8,504 nucleotides of DNA from CAYQTE01 sp964420285 (GTDB lineage: Bacteria; Planctomycetota; Phycisphaerae; Tepidisphaerales; Tepidisphaeraceae), in the NCBI GenBank assembly GCA_964420285.1, contig CAYQTE010000126.1, positions 1 to 8,504 of the forward strand, read 5' to 3'. Below the pieces are notes generated by a model. That model was not told the DNA's origin, did no database searches, and saw nothing but the letters and a program-made list of their open reading frames with translations. Shown piece after piece: positions 1 through 6,600 of the stretch. The number at the start of each line of letters is the position of its first letter. Position 1 is the first letter of the stretch. Made by a program: the position numbers and the translations under genes.

Positions 1-73
1 GCACGGGTCCGAGTGGGAAAGGCATCTAACGGTTCGCGGGACCTTTATTTCGTTCGAGTAGGGCGGATCGACT

Positions 74-1003
74 ATGCGCGTATTCTATTTAATAGCGATT
101 GTCCTTGGCAGTCTTTTACGTGCTGCGTATTTGGATGCTGAGCCAACGAGTTCGCCCGTGGGAACTAACGTCACTACGCGTTCGGCCGATGATATCCGGA
201 AGTTCGTCAAGGAATGGGTCGATGCCGGAAAGCAGAAACGCCCGGAACCGGCCGACATACATTTGGACAAACAGGATCTTGCGGCGGTCGAGGCGGCATT
301 GGCTCCGTATCGACGTGACCCCGACCCGCAGGTACGAGAGATGATCATTGGGCTTGACTATGTGGCTTCAATCAACAGGCCTGGATTCGAGGCCAAGCGG
401 GCTTGGGTCGATCACGAGGTTGACCCAAACGAAGGGAACTGCGACGACAGCGATTTAAGGCTTATGCCGCTGACCTCTGACTGCTTTAGCGATGCGGCTA
501 AGGCGAAATTGCTTGATGCGTACAAGCAAGGCTTGATCTCTCCGAAGTTGCTTGGCGTAGCGCAGGCCGCGGATGCGATTCCGCAATTGAAGGCGGCTGT
601 GGCCAAAGATGGTCCGGCGGTTGTGATGGGGGGCCATTGGTATCAGCGTCTTGCGTTGGCCCGTATGGGCGACCACGAGCAGGTCAAGGCATGTCTCGAT
701 GCCATAGAGGCCATCCCCGATCCCGATGAGCGTCTTGGGTATCTCGAGGTGGTCGACTATATCCGCCAGCCCGAAGCGATACGCGTGCTGATCAAATACT
801 TGAACGGCGAGGAATCCACGCGTGACCAGGGGGATGTCCCGCCCGCCCGCTATGCCCGCTATGCAATGGACGCGTTGCGCGACTCCCTGAAGGATTTTCC
901 GTACCATCCGCTTTATGATTCCCGCTTGATTGCCACCGACAGCGATATCAACGCCTGCCGCAAATGGGCAGCCGAGCAAACGACATTCGACATCCGGCGT
1001 TAG
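74..1003 (+). CDS. Secreted HEAT-like helical-repeat protein, function unknown
   Basis: Protein of 309 residues. Residues 1-22 look like a Sec signal peptide: one Arg, then a hydrophobic stretch FYLIAIVLGSLL, with a possible cleavage around YLDA-E. The mature part is mostly helical. Residues about 163-245 read as two or three HEAT-like helix pairs (AIPQLKAAVAKDG, then a block around LALARMGDHEQVKACLDAI, then QPEAIRVLIKYLNG). The tail has the Trp-containing segment CRKWAAEQTTFDIRR. Two Cys (123 and 137) flank a loop in the middle and could form a disulfide after export. HEAT-like repeats usually mediate protein binding, and no catalytic motif is visible. The start ATG at 74 is supported by the signal peptide directly after it and a weak GGA at 65-67. 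Codon use is less GC-biased than in the gene at 1578. It is separated from that gene by 574 bases, so it is probably its own unit. The CDS is confident. The repeat assignment is moderate and the function unknown. Confidence 0.85.
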   Translation: MRVFYLIAIVLGSLLRAAYLDAEPTSSPVGTNVTTRSADDIRKFVKEWVDAGKQKRPEPADIHLDKQDLAAVEAALAPYRRDPDPQVREMIIGLDYVASINRPGFEAKRAWVDHEVDPNEGNCDDSDLRLMPLTSDCFSDAAKAKLLDAYKQGLISPKLLGVAQAADAIPQLKAAVAKDGPAVVMGGHWYQRLALARMGDHEQVKACLDAIEAIPDPDERLGYLEVVDYIRQPEAIRVLIKYLNGEESTRDQGDVPPARYARYAMDALRDSLKDFPYHPLYDSRLIATDSDINACRKWAAEQTTFDIRR

Positions 1004-1019
1004 CAACCAGAATATCTAT

Positions 1020-1091
1020 GGGGAATGGGACGGGGACGTAGTTCGTTCTTGCACCGGGGAATGGAACGGGGACGTAGTTCGTTGTCGCACC
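1020..1091. repeat. Two tandem copies of a 36-base unit (REP-like)
   Basis: Unit 1 spans 1020-1055 and unit 2 spans 1056-1091, head to tail without a gap. By eye they differ at 3 of 36 positions. Each begins GGGGAATGG, carries the core ACGGGGACGTAGTTCGTT and ends GCACC. They start 16 bases after the stop of the upstream gene. GGGGAC-type repeats are known as dispersed extragenic elements often mobilised by REP-associated (RAYT, IS200-like) transposases. Assigning this repeat to that class is inference, since no transposase lies in the window. A genome-wide search for the core would settle whether it is dispersed. Confidence 0.75.
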
Positions 1092-1103
1092 GTATGTCGT
1101 ATT

Positions 1104-1137
1104 GTTGCCCAAGCAACTAGAGGGGACATGATAATTT
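1104..1137. repeat. Small palindrome plus diverged GGGGAC fragment
   Basis: A perfect five-base stem with a CCAA loop lies at 1104-1117 (GTTGC/GCAAC). Five bases later GGGGACATGATAATTT (1122-1137) resembles the GGGGACGTAGTTCGTT core of the tandem units at 1020-1091: the first six bases are identical and the following T-rich pattern is similar. It may be a third, decayed part of the same extragenic element, because a palindrome between GGGGAC boxes is typical of REP doublets. This reading is inference from a short match. Confidence 0.35.
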
Positions 1138-1244
1138 GATTGGAAATGAGGCGGCGCGGCGTGCGGAATTGCAGGGACGACGCCAATGAAGGCGGTGTCG
1201 CTGCTGAATACCGCGGCCGGGCGGGGATTTTTCGCGGGCGTGCA

Positions 1245-1283
1245 GGGTGACAAGAACGCGAAAAGTGTTACCTTCTGTTACCC
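1245..1283 (+). other. TGTTACC direct repeat with competing hairpins
   Basis: TGTTACC occurs at 1266-1272 and again at 1276-1282. The upstream arm GGGTGACA (1245-1252) can pair with either copy: seven pairs with the first (loop of 13) or eight pairs with the second, each including one G-T pair. The two structures exclude each other. No T-tract follows, so it is not an intrinsic terminator. It may be an RNA switch-like structure, part of an old transposon end, or chance. Confidence 0.3.
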
Positions 1284-1459
1284 CCATAGCGCAGCGTCCG
1301 GCCGTTATGGCGGGGGCGTCTTGCCGGCTTCGCCGGGGCAGAATGCGAACGGCTGCTGGAGCCTGAGCGTCCGGGCCGATGGCGCGGGTGCGGCCAGGGG
1401 GAAATGGGGCGGCTGGGCGGGCGGTTGCATTGGCCTGGAAAGGGTGTGCCCTTCGCCGG

Positions 1460-1488
1460 TTCGTAAAAGGACGCTGTGCGGTTATAAA
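1460..1488 (+). promoter_or_regulatory. Weak sigma70-like promoter candidate
   Basis: TATAAA at 1483-1488 is a good -10 box and stands out in this GC-rich stretch. TTCGTA at 1460-1465, with 17-base spacing, matches the -35 consensus at only three of six positions. Transcription from here would begin near 1495 and give a leader of about 80 bases holding the two hairpins at 1522-1565, followed by the ATG at 1578. This is prediction by motif only. Confidence 0.25.
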
Positions 1489-1521
1489 TGGGCGTTGGCG
1501 GTCTAACCTCGGCGCGGGATG

Positions 1522-1565
1522 CGGGTCTAAACCCGTGTCAGGCGGCCCGCTGGAGTGGCGGGCCG
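1522..1565 (+). promoter_or_regulatory. Two consecutive hairpins in the leader before the 1578 start
   Basis: Hairpin A at 1522-1535 has a five-pair stem CGGGT/ACCCG with loop CTAA. Hairpin B at 1543-1565 has a perfect eight-pair GC stem CGGCCCGC/GCGGGCCG with a seven-base loop TGGAGTG. Hairpin B ends 12 bases before ATG 1578, where no clear Shine-Dalgarno is visible, so the structure sits at the ribosome landing area. It could tune translation initiation. I do not recognise a known riboswitch class, and no T-tract follows, so it is not a standard terminator. Confidence 0.4.
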
Positions 1566-1577
1566 GGCGTGACGAAT

Positions 1578-2891
1578 ATGGCGTTTATGCATTGTGAGCG
1601 GCGATTTTCGGGATGGATCGTGGCCGTGGGACTGGCGGCGGGGTGTCTGTGCGCGATCCGGCCGGCCCCGGCGGCGGTGGGGGATGATGTCAAACAGGCA
1701 CGGATAGCGGCGGCCAGCGCCCGGGCGGCGGATCAGCTTTTTGGGGATATTCAGACCCAGCCGATCGCGCCGGGGATGACGGTGGGGGAGTTCCTCAAGC
1801 GATGTAACGCCGAAGGGGAGATGCGGGCGTTTGTGCGGACGGCCCAACCGATCGGCGGGCCGAGGTGGGCCGATGACCAGACATGCCAGGTGCGCCTGGC
1901 GATGGACGGAGCGGCCGTGGCGGGCGAGATCGAGCGGATCGCGGCGGCGCATCCGGGGGTTTCGCCGCTGGCGGGGGGCGCCCTGGCGATGAGCCTGCAA
2001 AACTGGAACGGCCGAGTTTTTTCCGATACCGGAACCAGCACCAGCGCCATCGAGGCCGGGTCGGTGCTGCCGCCGCGCGATTCGGTGGCCTGGGCGCCGG
2101 TGACGACATCGGCCCGGCGCAAGGCGGTGGACGCGGCGCGGGAGGACGCGGCGGGGACGCTCCTGGCCAGCGTGCAAGGGGTGGAGATCGCCGGCGGTGA
2201 GACGTTCGCCGATGCGATGAAGAATACGACGTTTTCGGCATTGCTCGATACGTGGATGGCGGACCGGCCGGTAACGCTCGTCGATTTCCGTGAGGATTTG
2301 CGCGTCGAGGTAACATTGGACGCGACGGCCGACGAACTGTGCGACGAGATTCACGATGCGCTGCTCAAGGCCAACGCCGTGCCGCTGGCGGCGGATGCCG
2401 GTGCGGCGACCAAGCCGGCGGTTCTGGTTGAGCCGGGCGACGCGGCGGGATGGACGCGGCTGCGGGACGATCTGGAGAAACACGCGGCCGCGGCCGTGGG
2501 GCATGCGACGGCGGTTGTCGCCATAACCACGCAGGCCACGGAGCCGTCGGCGGTTGACGTTCCGCAACACGCGCCGCAGTGGATCGACAGGCAATTGACG
2601 GCGACGGCGGCGGGCGGTGATGGGTCAGGGAATCGCCTTGTGGCCGCGCACGCCGCTCAGGAAGCGGCCAATGCCCAGCTTCGCCGCGATGCGCAGAGTT
2701 TACCGTTGACGGAAGCGATGACGGTGGGCCAGGCGGCCGACCGGGACCGCCGCGTATCGGCCGCTGTGGACCGGGCAATGGCTCACGTGCGTCTGAGCAA
2801 GGTCGATTTCCGGGCCGATGGCACGGCGCAGGTCACGGTGGTGCTGAACCTCAGCGATCTGTGGAATGAGCTTGCGGCCGGAAATCGGTAA
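1578..2891 (+). CDS. Exported protein with three LPP20/FlgT-like modules
   Basis: Protein of 437 residues from ATG 1578. I prefer this start to the upstream in-frame ATG at 1488, because the 30 extra residues look non-coding and a signal peptide starts here: basic CERR, hydrophobic WIVAVGLAAGCLCAI, and cleavage near PAA at residues 31-33. Three diverged modules follow, at about 38-123, 177-262 and 353-433. Each has an Ala-rich helix (for example ARRKAVDAA at 179, AAHAAQEAANAQL at 356), a turn such as MTVGEFL or MTVGQAA, a second helix, then a strand like VDFRADGTAQVTVVL ending near an acidic EI or EL helix. This order matches my memory of LPP20-type lipoproteins and the FlgT N-terminal domain. 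Module 3 is preceded by a PQWIDRQLTATAAG segment, also typical. LPP20 and FlgT proteins are envelope or flagellar-associated, but no flagellar gene is present here. The role is unknown. It may be cotranscribed with the two glycosyltransferases 36 bases downstream. Confidence 0.75.
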   Translation: MAFMHCERRFSGWIVAVGLAAGCLCAIRPAPAAVGDDVKQARIAAASARAADQLFGDIQTQPIAPGMTVGEFLKRCNAEGEMRAFVRTAQPIGGPRWADDQTCQVRLAMDGAAVAGEIERIAAAHPGVSPLAGGALAMSLQNWNGRVFSDTGTSTSAIEAGSVLPPRDSVAWAPVTTSARRKAVDAAREDAAGTLLASVQGVEIAGGETFADAMKNTTFSALLDTWMADRPVTLVDFREDLRVEVTLDATADELCDEIHDALLKANAVPLAADAGAATKPAVLVEPGDAAGWTRLRDDLEKHAAAAVGHATAVVAITTQATEPSAVDVPQHAPQWIDRQLTATAAGGDGSGNRLVAAHAAQEAANAQLRRDAQSLPLTEAMTVGQAADRDRRVSAAVDRAMAHVRLSKVDFRADGTAQVTVVLNLSDLWNELAAGNR

Positions 2892-2927
2892 AGCACCAAA
2901 GCGGTCGCGCGGTTATGATGCCAGGTC

Positions 2928-3698
2928 GTGAAGCCGCCGCTGAGTTTCATCACGCTGCTCGCTTACGATTATCGCTACGCCTTCGAGGCGATTGCATCGT
3001 ATTACGCGATCGCCGATGAGATCATTCTGGGGTTGGATCAGGACCGATTGACCTGGGCACGGCAGCCGTTTGAAATCGATCTGAACGCGGTTCGCGCGTT
3101 CGTCGGCCGGATCGACACGGCCGGGAAGATTCGCCTGATTGAGGGGAACTTTCATTCGCACGATCATCCGATGGAGAACGACACGCGGGAGCGCAACGCG
3201 CTGTCGATGCAGTGCGCCGCGGGCAACTGGATCGTACAGATCGATGCCGACGAGATGCTGCTGAACGCGGATGAGTTTATGACGTGGATGGAAGCGGCCG
3301 GCGACAAACTGGCCGGCGCGGTGATCATGGCGCGGTGGGTGAACGTGTTCAAACAATTCGGGGATAAGGCGCTGGTGATCACCCCGGGCAATGAGGGTGG
3401 GCCGATCGCCACGCGGATGGCAGGCCAATATGTCAATGCCCGCTGGACGCGGGAGCGTCAGGTTGCCTCGCCGCTGAACCTGCTGCATTTTTCCTGGGGC
3501 CGGACGCCTGAGGAACTGCGGCAAAAACTCCGCAATTGGGGTCATGCGCGAGATTTCGATACCGAGGCGTTCTATCGCCGGTGGGAGGGCCTCAATTTGG
3601 AGAACTACGACCAGTGGCGTAACTTCCATCCCCTGGACGGCCCGCTGTGGCAGGGGCTTTCGGTCTGGCGCATCGTGCGCACAGTGAGGCGGCCATGA
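2928..3698 (+). CDS. GT-A (family 2-like) glycosyltransferase
   Basis: Protein of 256 residues that starts at GTG. An in-frame TGA at 2916-2918 leaves no earlier start, and the sequence reads at once into the strand SFITLLAYDYRYAFEAIASYY. The nucleotide-sugar-binding half follows: EIILGLD near 31-37, then the family-typical NDTRERNALSMQCAAGNWIV helix and strand, ending in the D-x-D motif DADE (106-109). That motif would bind the metal and the donor diphosphate. A later LHFSWGRTPEELRQKLRNWG segment (186-205) resembles the conserved His-bearing C-terminal part of such enzymes. There is no signal peptide or membrane span, so it probably acts at the cytoplasmic face on a lipid-linked or nascent glycan. 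Donor and acceptor cannot be told from sequence. Its stop lies inside the start of the next glycosyltransferase gene, and the exported LPP20-like gene lies 36 bases upstream. Confidence 0.85.
   Translation: MKPPLSFITLLAYDYRYAFEAIASYYAIADEIILGLDQDRLTWARQPFEIDLNAVRAFVGRIDTAGKIRLIEGNFHSHDHPMENDTRERNALSMQCAAGNWIVQIDADEMLLNADEFMTWMEAAGDKLAGAVIMARWVNVFKQFGDKALVITPGNEGGPIATRMAGQYVNARWTRERQVASPLNLLHFSWGRTPEELRQKLRNWGHARDFDTEAFYRRWEGLNLENYDQWRNFHPLDGPLWQGLSVWRIVRTVRRP
3684..3698 (+). promoter_or_regulatory. Shine-Dalgarno and ATGA overlap coupling the glycosyltransferases
   Basis: GAGG at 3686-3689 lies five bases before ATG 3695, and the ATG shares the four bases ATGA with the stop of the upstream gene. 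This is the clearest ribosome-binding site in the window. It decides the start at 3695 over the earlier in-frame ATG at 3647, which would embed 16 extra residues in the upstream gene. The arrangement is typical of translational coupling. Confidence 0.75.
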
Positions 3699-4552
3699 AG
3701 TTCTTCGGCATGGTGAGCACGCGCACCTCGGCCGCGTACACGCCTTATGCGATCAAGTCGTTCCTTGACTGGACGGCGCTGGAAAAGGACGACCGGTTCT
3801 ACCTGATCGACAACGATGGCGGGGTGGATGCGGGGTTTTCCAACCCGGCGATCACGCTGATCCGCCACCCATCGCCGCTGGGGTTTGCGGCTAACGTCAA
3901 TCAGATCATGCGACTGGCCAAAGAGCATGAGGCGGACCTTTATTTTCTGAATAACGACATCATTTTCACGCCGCACTGGCTTGAGCCGCTGGCCGCCGCT
4001 GGGCCGGGGATCTGTTCGCCGGCGTCCAATTTCCATTTTGGATATCGCACGCGGGACTTGGTGTGCGGGAAGTTCATGGACCTTGCGGACTATATTGGGC
4101 ATGAGCGCGACCTGAATGCCATCGCGGCCGAACACGCCCGGCGGAACCGGCAGCTTGTGCGGCAATTCATGGTTTGGTTCTTCTGCATCCGGATTCCGTT
4201 TGCCGTCTATAGCGTCGTCGGCGAGCTGGATGAAAACTTCGGCCCAGGCGGCGGGGAGGATGCCGATTACTGCCTGCGGTGTCATTTGCTGGACATTCCC
4301 GTCTGCACGGCCGGCGGATCGTTTGTGCTGCATTTCGTGGGCAAATCGACCTGGCGCGACGGGCGTCCCGCCGAGGACCAGGCCGCCCGCGTGCTGGCGC
4401 TGCGAAAGGTCTTTGTCGACAAATGGGGAACCTCCCTTGCCGACATGGCTCTGGAAGAGAAATGCGGCGTGCTGGACACCGATCCGGCCCTGCGCGCGGC
4501 GTTTGAGCGGGGTAATTACCGGCGATTGATCGAGTCATTGCGATCGCGCTGA
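3695..4552 (+). CDS. Family 2 glycosyltransferase (rhamnosyltransferase-like fold)
   Basis: Protein of 285 residues. The N-terminal half shows the classic GT2 signature: a strand FYLIDND (35-41), LIRHPSPLGFAANVNQIM (55-72), and the strand YFLNNDIIF (83-91). There LNND replaces the usual D-x-D, as is common in rhamnosyl- and related GT2 enzymes that carry N-x-D or N-N-D. GPGGGEDADYCLR (184-195) is the conserved acceptor-side motif with the likely catalytic acid or base (E188/D189). VLHFVGKSTW (211-220) is the conserved His segment near the end of the domain. There is no membrane span, so it is probably cytoplasmic or peripheral. It overlaps the preceding glycosyltransferase by ATGA with a good GAGG site, so the two are very likely translated together and may add successive sugars to one glycan. 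Substrate is unknown. Family is confident. Confidence 0.9.
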   Translation: MKFFGMVSTRTSAAYTPYAIKSFLDWTALEKDDRFYLIDNDGGVDAGFSNPAITLIRHPSPLGFAANVNQIMRLAKEHEADLYFLNNDIIFTPHWLEPLAAAGPGICSPASNFHFGYRTRDLVCGKFMDLADYIGHERDLNAIAAEHARRNRQLVRQFMVWFFCIRIPFAVYSVVGELDENFGPGGGEDADYCLRCHLLDIPVCTAGGSFVLHFVGKSTWRDGRPAEDQAARVLALRKVFVDKWGTSLADMALEEKCGVLDTDPALRAAFERGNYRRLIESLRSR

Positions 4553-4680
4553 TGGTAATGACGCCGGCGGGGCGCTGGCGACCGGCCGTCGCGCCGGGGC
4601 GCGGGGGGAGAGAATGTGAATAAGGGTACATCGCGGCTCCTGGGCGTACAGGCAGGCAAGTCTGTTGCGGCTGGGCAATC
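4553..4680. other. Convergent intergenic gap with a GC stem, no clear terminator
   Basis: This gap separates the plus-strand glycosyltransferases from the minus-strand WD40 pair. GGCGC (4571-4575) can pair with GCGCC (4591-4595), with a further inner GCGA/TCGC pairing, giving a GC-rich stem-loop. No T-run follows on either strand, so an intrinsic terminator is not supported, although some bidirectional termination is expected here. I see no gene: an ATG at 4614 runs straight into TGA. Confidence 0.4.
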
Positions 4681-6579
4681 TTACTTTCCGGCAGCATCGG
4701 GCGCGGGTAGATCCCAGACGTTCAAGTTATCGCTAAAGTCGATCGTCGCCACATGTTTGTCGTCAGGCGAGATGGCGAAGAACAAAGCGCGCCAATAGGC
4801 GCCCTTTGGTTGAATCTGGATGTCGTACATGAGATCGCAGTCGGGCATTTGCCACAGACACAATCCGTGCCCGTCCACAGAACAAGCGAGCAGGCGCCCG
4901 TCGGGTGTGAACGTGACGGGCTGAAAAGACCCAATCCAGGTCCAATTTGGCGGCTTCCAGACCATGCGCTGCAGGCACACGGCGTGCTTCTGGAGATCCT
5001 CGATCCAAACCACGCCATCGCCGGCGGAATTTCGCGACCAGGCAAACCAGCGCCCATCGGGCGAAATGCCCGAAGCCGCCCCCGGGGCGATCTGGTCGTA
5101 CAACGGATCGTCGGGAGCATGGTATTCGCCGGGCGTCGGCGCCAATTTGTCATCGTCATGATCGTGATAAGCGCCGAATGGTTGGCCGTTGTACGCGGTG
5201 GCGCCTTTGGGCTGAACTATTGTGCCGATCTCTCTGAGGGACGGAACCGGTTGGGTGCGAAGGAACTTCAGGTCCGGCAGCGAAAAAACGTACTGGGTAT
5301 CATTGTTGGTCGCGATGAACTGCTTGCCGCCCGGGTCGAAGCGCATAGCCGAAAAAGTGCGAACGTCACCGGCCACGCAGTCGCCAATCGGATCGCCGGT
5401 CGCGACGTTCCAAAGGCGGATGCCGCCGTCGGCATGCTGGGTACCGTCCATCGTCGCCAGCAATGTGCCGTCGGGCGAGAAGGCGATGGCATAGGCCGCA
5501 TCTTTCATCGGCGGCGTGGTCTGGAATTCCCGTACGTCCTTACCAGTTCTGGCATCGATCAGGCGCAGGCGGGCGGGGCCGCTCGATCCGCCGCGGCTAT
5601 TGGGCGGGTTCACGCCGACGGCCAGCATCGCTGCATCGGGCGAAAACGCGCAGGCGGAGTACGTCGGCTGCTGGCCGTGCGGTACAGTTTTGCCCGAGCC
5701 GGGTAGTGTGAACGCCGGCGCGGAGATTCCAATCGTCTTGAGTGCATAACCATCAATGGCGTGGCTCTCCATCACATGTCCCGAGCCGCCATTCACGATA
5801 TAACCAAGGTGCGGATCGAGCAGAACGCTGTCATCATCGCGGAGATATCCATCCACGACGGTTCGCTGGCCGCGGAATTGAATGGGGATCGTGAAATGGG
5901 AACGGTCATTCGGGTCGGGTTGGCCGGCGAAGACCGTCAATGGGTGATTGGCGTTCCAGCGATAGAGTGTCAGGGTATGAGAATTGAGAACGGACGGCGG
6001 CGTTGTCGGCGAGGCAAGCGCGTAAGTTCCCGTCCTCAGGGCGGTGTTCAGTGAATCATGTTCGATCTCGGTTCCGCCGTCCTCCAGGACAACGCTCACA
6101 AGCCGCTGGTGACCGGCCGGGCTGCGAAGCTGGTGCATAAAGACGGAAGCTCTTCCCGTCGTTGAAAGAGGCACGGGCATGGACATGCCGGCCGGACGAC
6201 CGAGCGTCCACAAGTCGGAATCAAGCGGGGCGAGACCTTTGGATAGGAAGTAGTGGTTCAAGTCGATGTGCATCACGGGTGAGCCGCCATAACTCTCATA
6301 AATACCCGGGTTCGTGTAAGCGCCGCCGGGGAGCTTGGCCGATACGGCTGGATCATCCGTATAGCAGACCAGCGAGGGGTCCATCGTGCGATTGCATGCG
6401 GCTGCCTGCACCGCAAGATAGCGGCGCGCCGCGACGGCGTGATCGACATACCTGGATATTCGCGGGCTGACGAAGATGCAAAGCCCGGCCAGAAGCAGCA
6501 TCCCGGCGATCCAAAGGTACAGCCTTTTTCTGGATCGCGGCGCCTGGGCGTAATTGAGGATGGGCGGTGAGTCTGGCAT
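4681..6579 (-). CDS. Membrane-anchored WD40-like propeller protein (paralogue A)
   Basis: Protein of 632 residues. A short tail with ILNYAQAPR (7-15) and basic residues RSRKR precedes one membrane span at about 20-38, so the rest is probably extracytoplasmic (N-in). Residues 40-300 form a domain shared with the neighbouring paralogue. It holds two Cys ten residues apart (62 and 72, followed by YTDDP), a MHQLRSPAGHQRLVSV block near 148, and a strongly conserved FAGQPDPNDRSHFTIPIQFR region from 217. Residues 305-624 hold about six WD40-like blades marked by SPDG-type turns (313, 368, 507, 558, 604) and ends such as IRLWNVATGD and LNVWDLPAPD. Propellers of this kind are binding scaffolds, and no catalytic residues are evident. 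It starts 21 bases after paralogue B on the same strand, with only a weak GGAA upstream, and is probably cotranscribed. Its function and partner are unknown. Confidence 0.88.
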   Translation of the reverse strand: MPDSPPILNYAQAPRSRKRLYLWIAGMLLLAGLCIFVSPRISRYVDHAVAARRYLAVQAAACNRTMDPSLVCYTDDPAVSAKLPGGAYTNPGIYESYGGSPVMHIDLNHYFLSKGLAPLDSDLWTLGRPAGMSMPVPLSTTGRASVFMHQLRSPAGHQRLVSVVLEDGGTEIEHDSLNTALRTGTYALASPTTPPSVLNSHTLTLYRWNANHPLTVFAGQPDPNDRSHFTIPIQFRGQRTVVDGYLRDDDSVLLDPHLGYIVNGGSGHVMESHAIDGYALKTIGISAPAFTLPGSGKTVPHGQQPTYSACAFSPDAAMLAVGVNPPNSRGGSSGPARLRLIDARTGKDVREFQTTPPMKDAAYAIAFSPDGTLLATMDGTQHADGGIRLWNVATGDPIGDCVAGDVRTFSAMRFDPGGKQFIATNNDTQYVFSLPDLKFLRTQPVPSLREIGTIVQPKGATAYNGQPFGAYHDHDDDKLAPTPGEYHAPDDPLYDQIAPGAASGISPDGRWFAWSRNSAGDGVVWIEDLQKHAVCLQRMVWKPPNWTWIGSFQPVTFTPDGRLLACSVDGHGLCLWQMPDCDLMYDIQIQPKGAYWRALFFAISPDDKHVATIDFSDNLNVWDLPAPDAAGK

Positions 6580-6600
6580 GACGTTTATTTCCGGCGAATC

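Larger units (their letters stand above)
1004..1577. other. 574-base stretch without a convincing gene
   Basis: No reading frame here looks coding. The longest plus-strand frame (1186-1506) gives a low-complexity Gly/Ala/Arg/Cys-rich sequence with no recognisable fold. The stretch holds the tandem 36-base repeat, a small palindrome, the TGTTACC repeats, two GC hairpins (CCGGC-TTC-GCCGG at 1324-1336 and AAGGG-TGTG-CCCTT at 1440-1453), and two further hairpins directly before the next gene. The repeat cluster at its 5' end suggests decayed mobile or extragenic repeat DNA. The 3' part is probably the promoter and leader of the gene at 1578. Confidence 0.6.

Noticed and set aside
1020..1091. CRISPR array
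   Set aside because: The two 36-base units are directly adjacent with no spacer, only two copies exist, and no cas gene is present.
948..1253. Minus-strand frame with a repeated NYVPVPFP peptide
   Set aside because: The peptide repeat is just the translation of the 36-base DNA repeat, so it is better explained as extragenic repeat DNA.
1186..1506. 106-codon plus-strand frame in the intergenic stretch
   Set aside because: Its composition is Gly/Ala/Arg/Cys-rich, it runs through several hairpins and the TGTTACC repeats, and no ribosome-binding site or family resemblance is visible.
1488..1577. N-terminal extension of the LPP20-like protein from ATG 1488
   Set aside because: It would bury the signal peptide 30 residues in and translate through two strong hairpins. 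The ATG at 1578 places the signal peptide at the N-terminus.
1527..2594. Open frame of 355 codons antisense to the LPP20-like gene
   Set aside because: The product is extremely Arg/Pro-rich, typical of an antisense shadow. The plus-strand product has a signal peptide and internal repeats.
3647..3694. Earlier start for the second glycosyltransferase
   Set aside because: ATG 3695 has a well-spaced GAGG, an ATGA overlap, and begins at the first strand of the fold. The 16 extra residues lie entirely inside the upstream gene.
4571..4595. Rho-independent terminator in the convergent gap
   Set aside because: The GC stem is present, but no T-run follows on either strand, so it is recorded only as a possible stem.
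4753..5706. Open frame of 317 codons antisense to WD40 paralogue A
   Set aside because: Same reason: it lies wholly inside a convincing gene, and its product is a low-complexity shadow without a start context.
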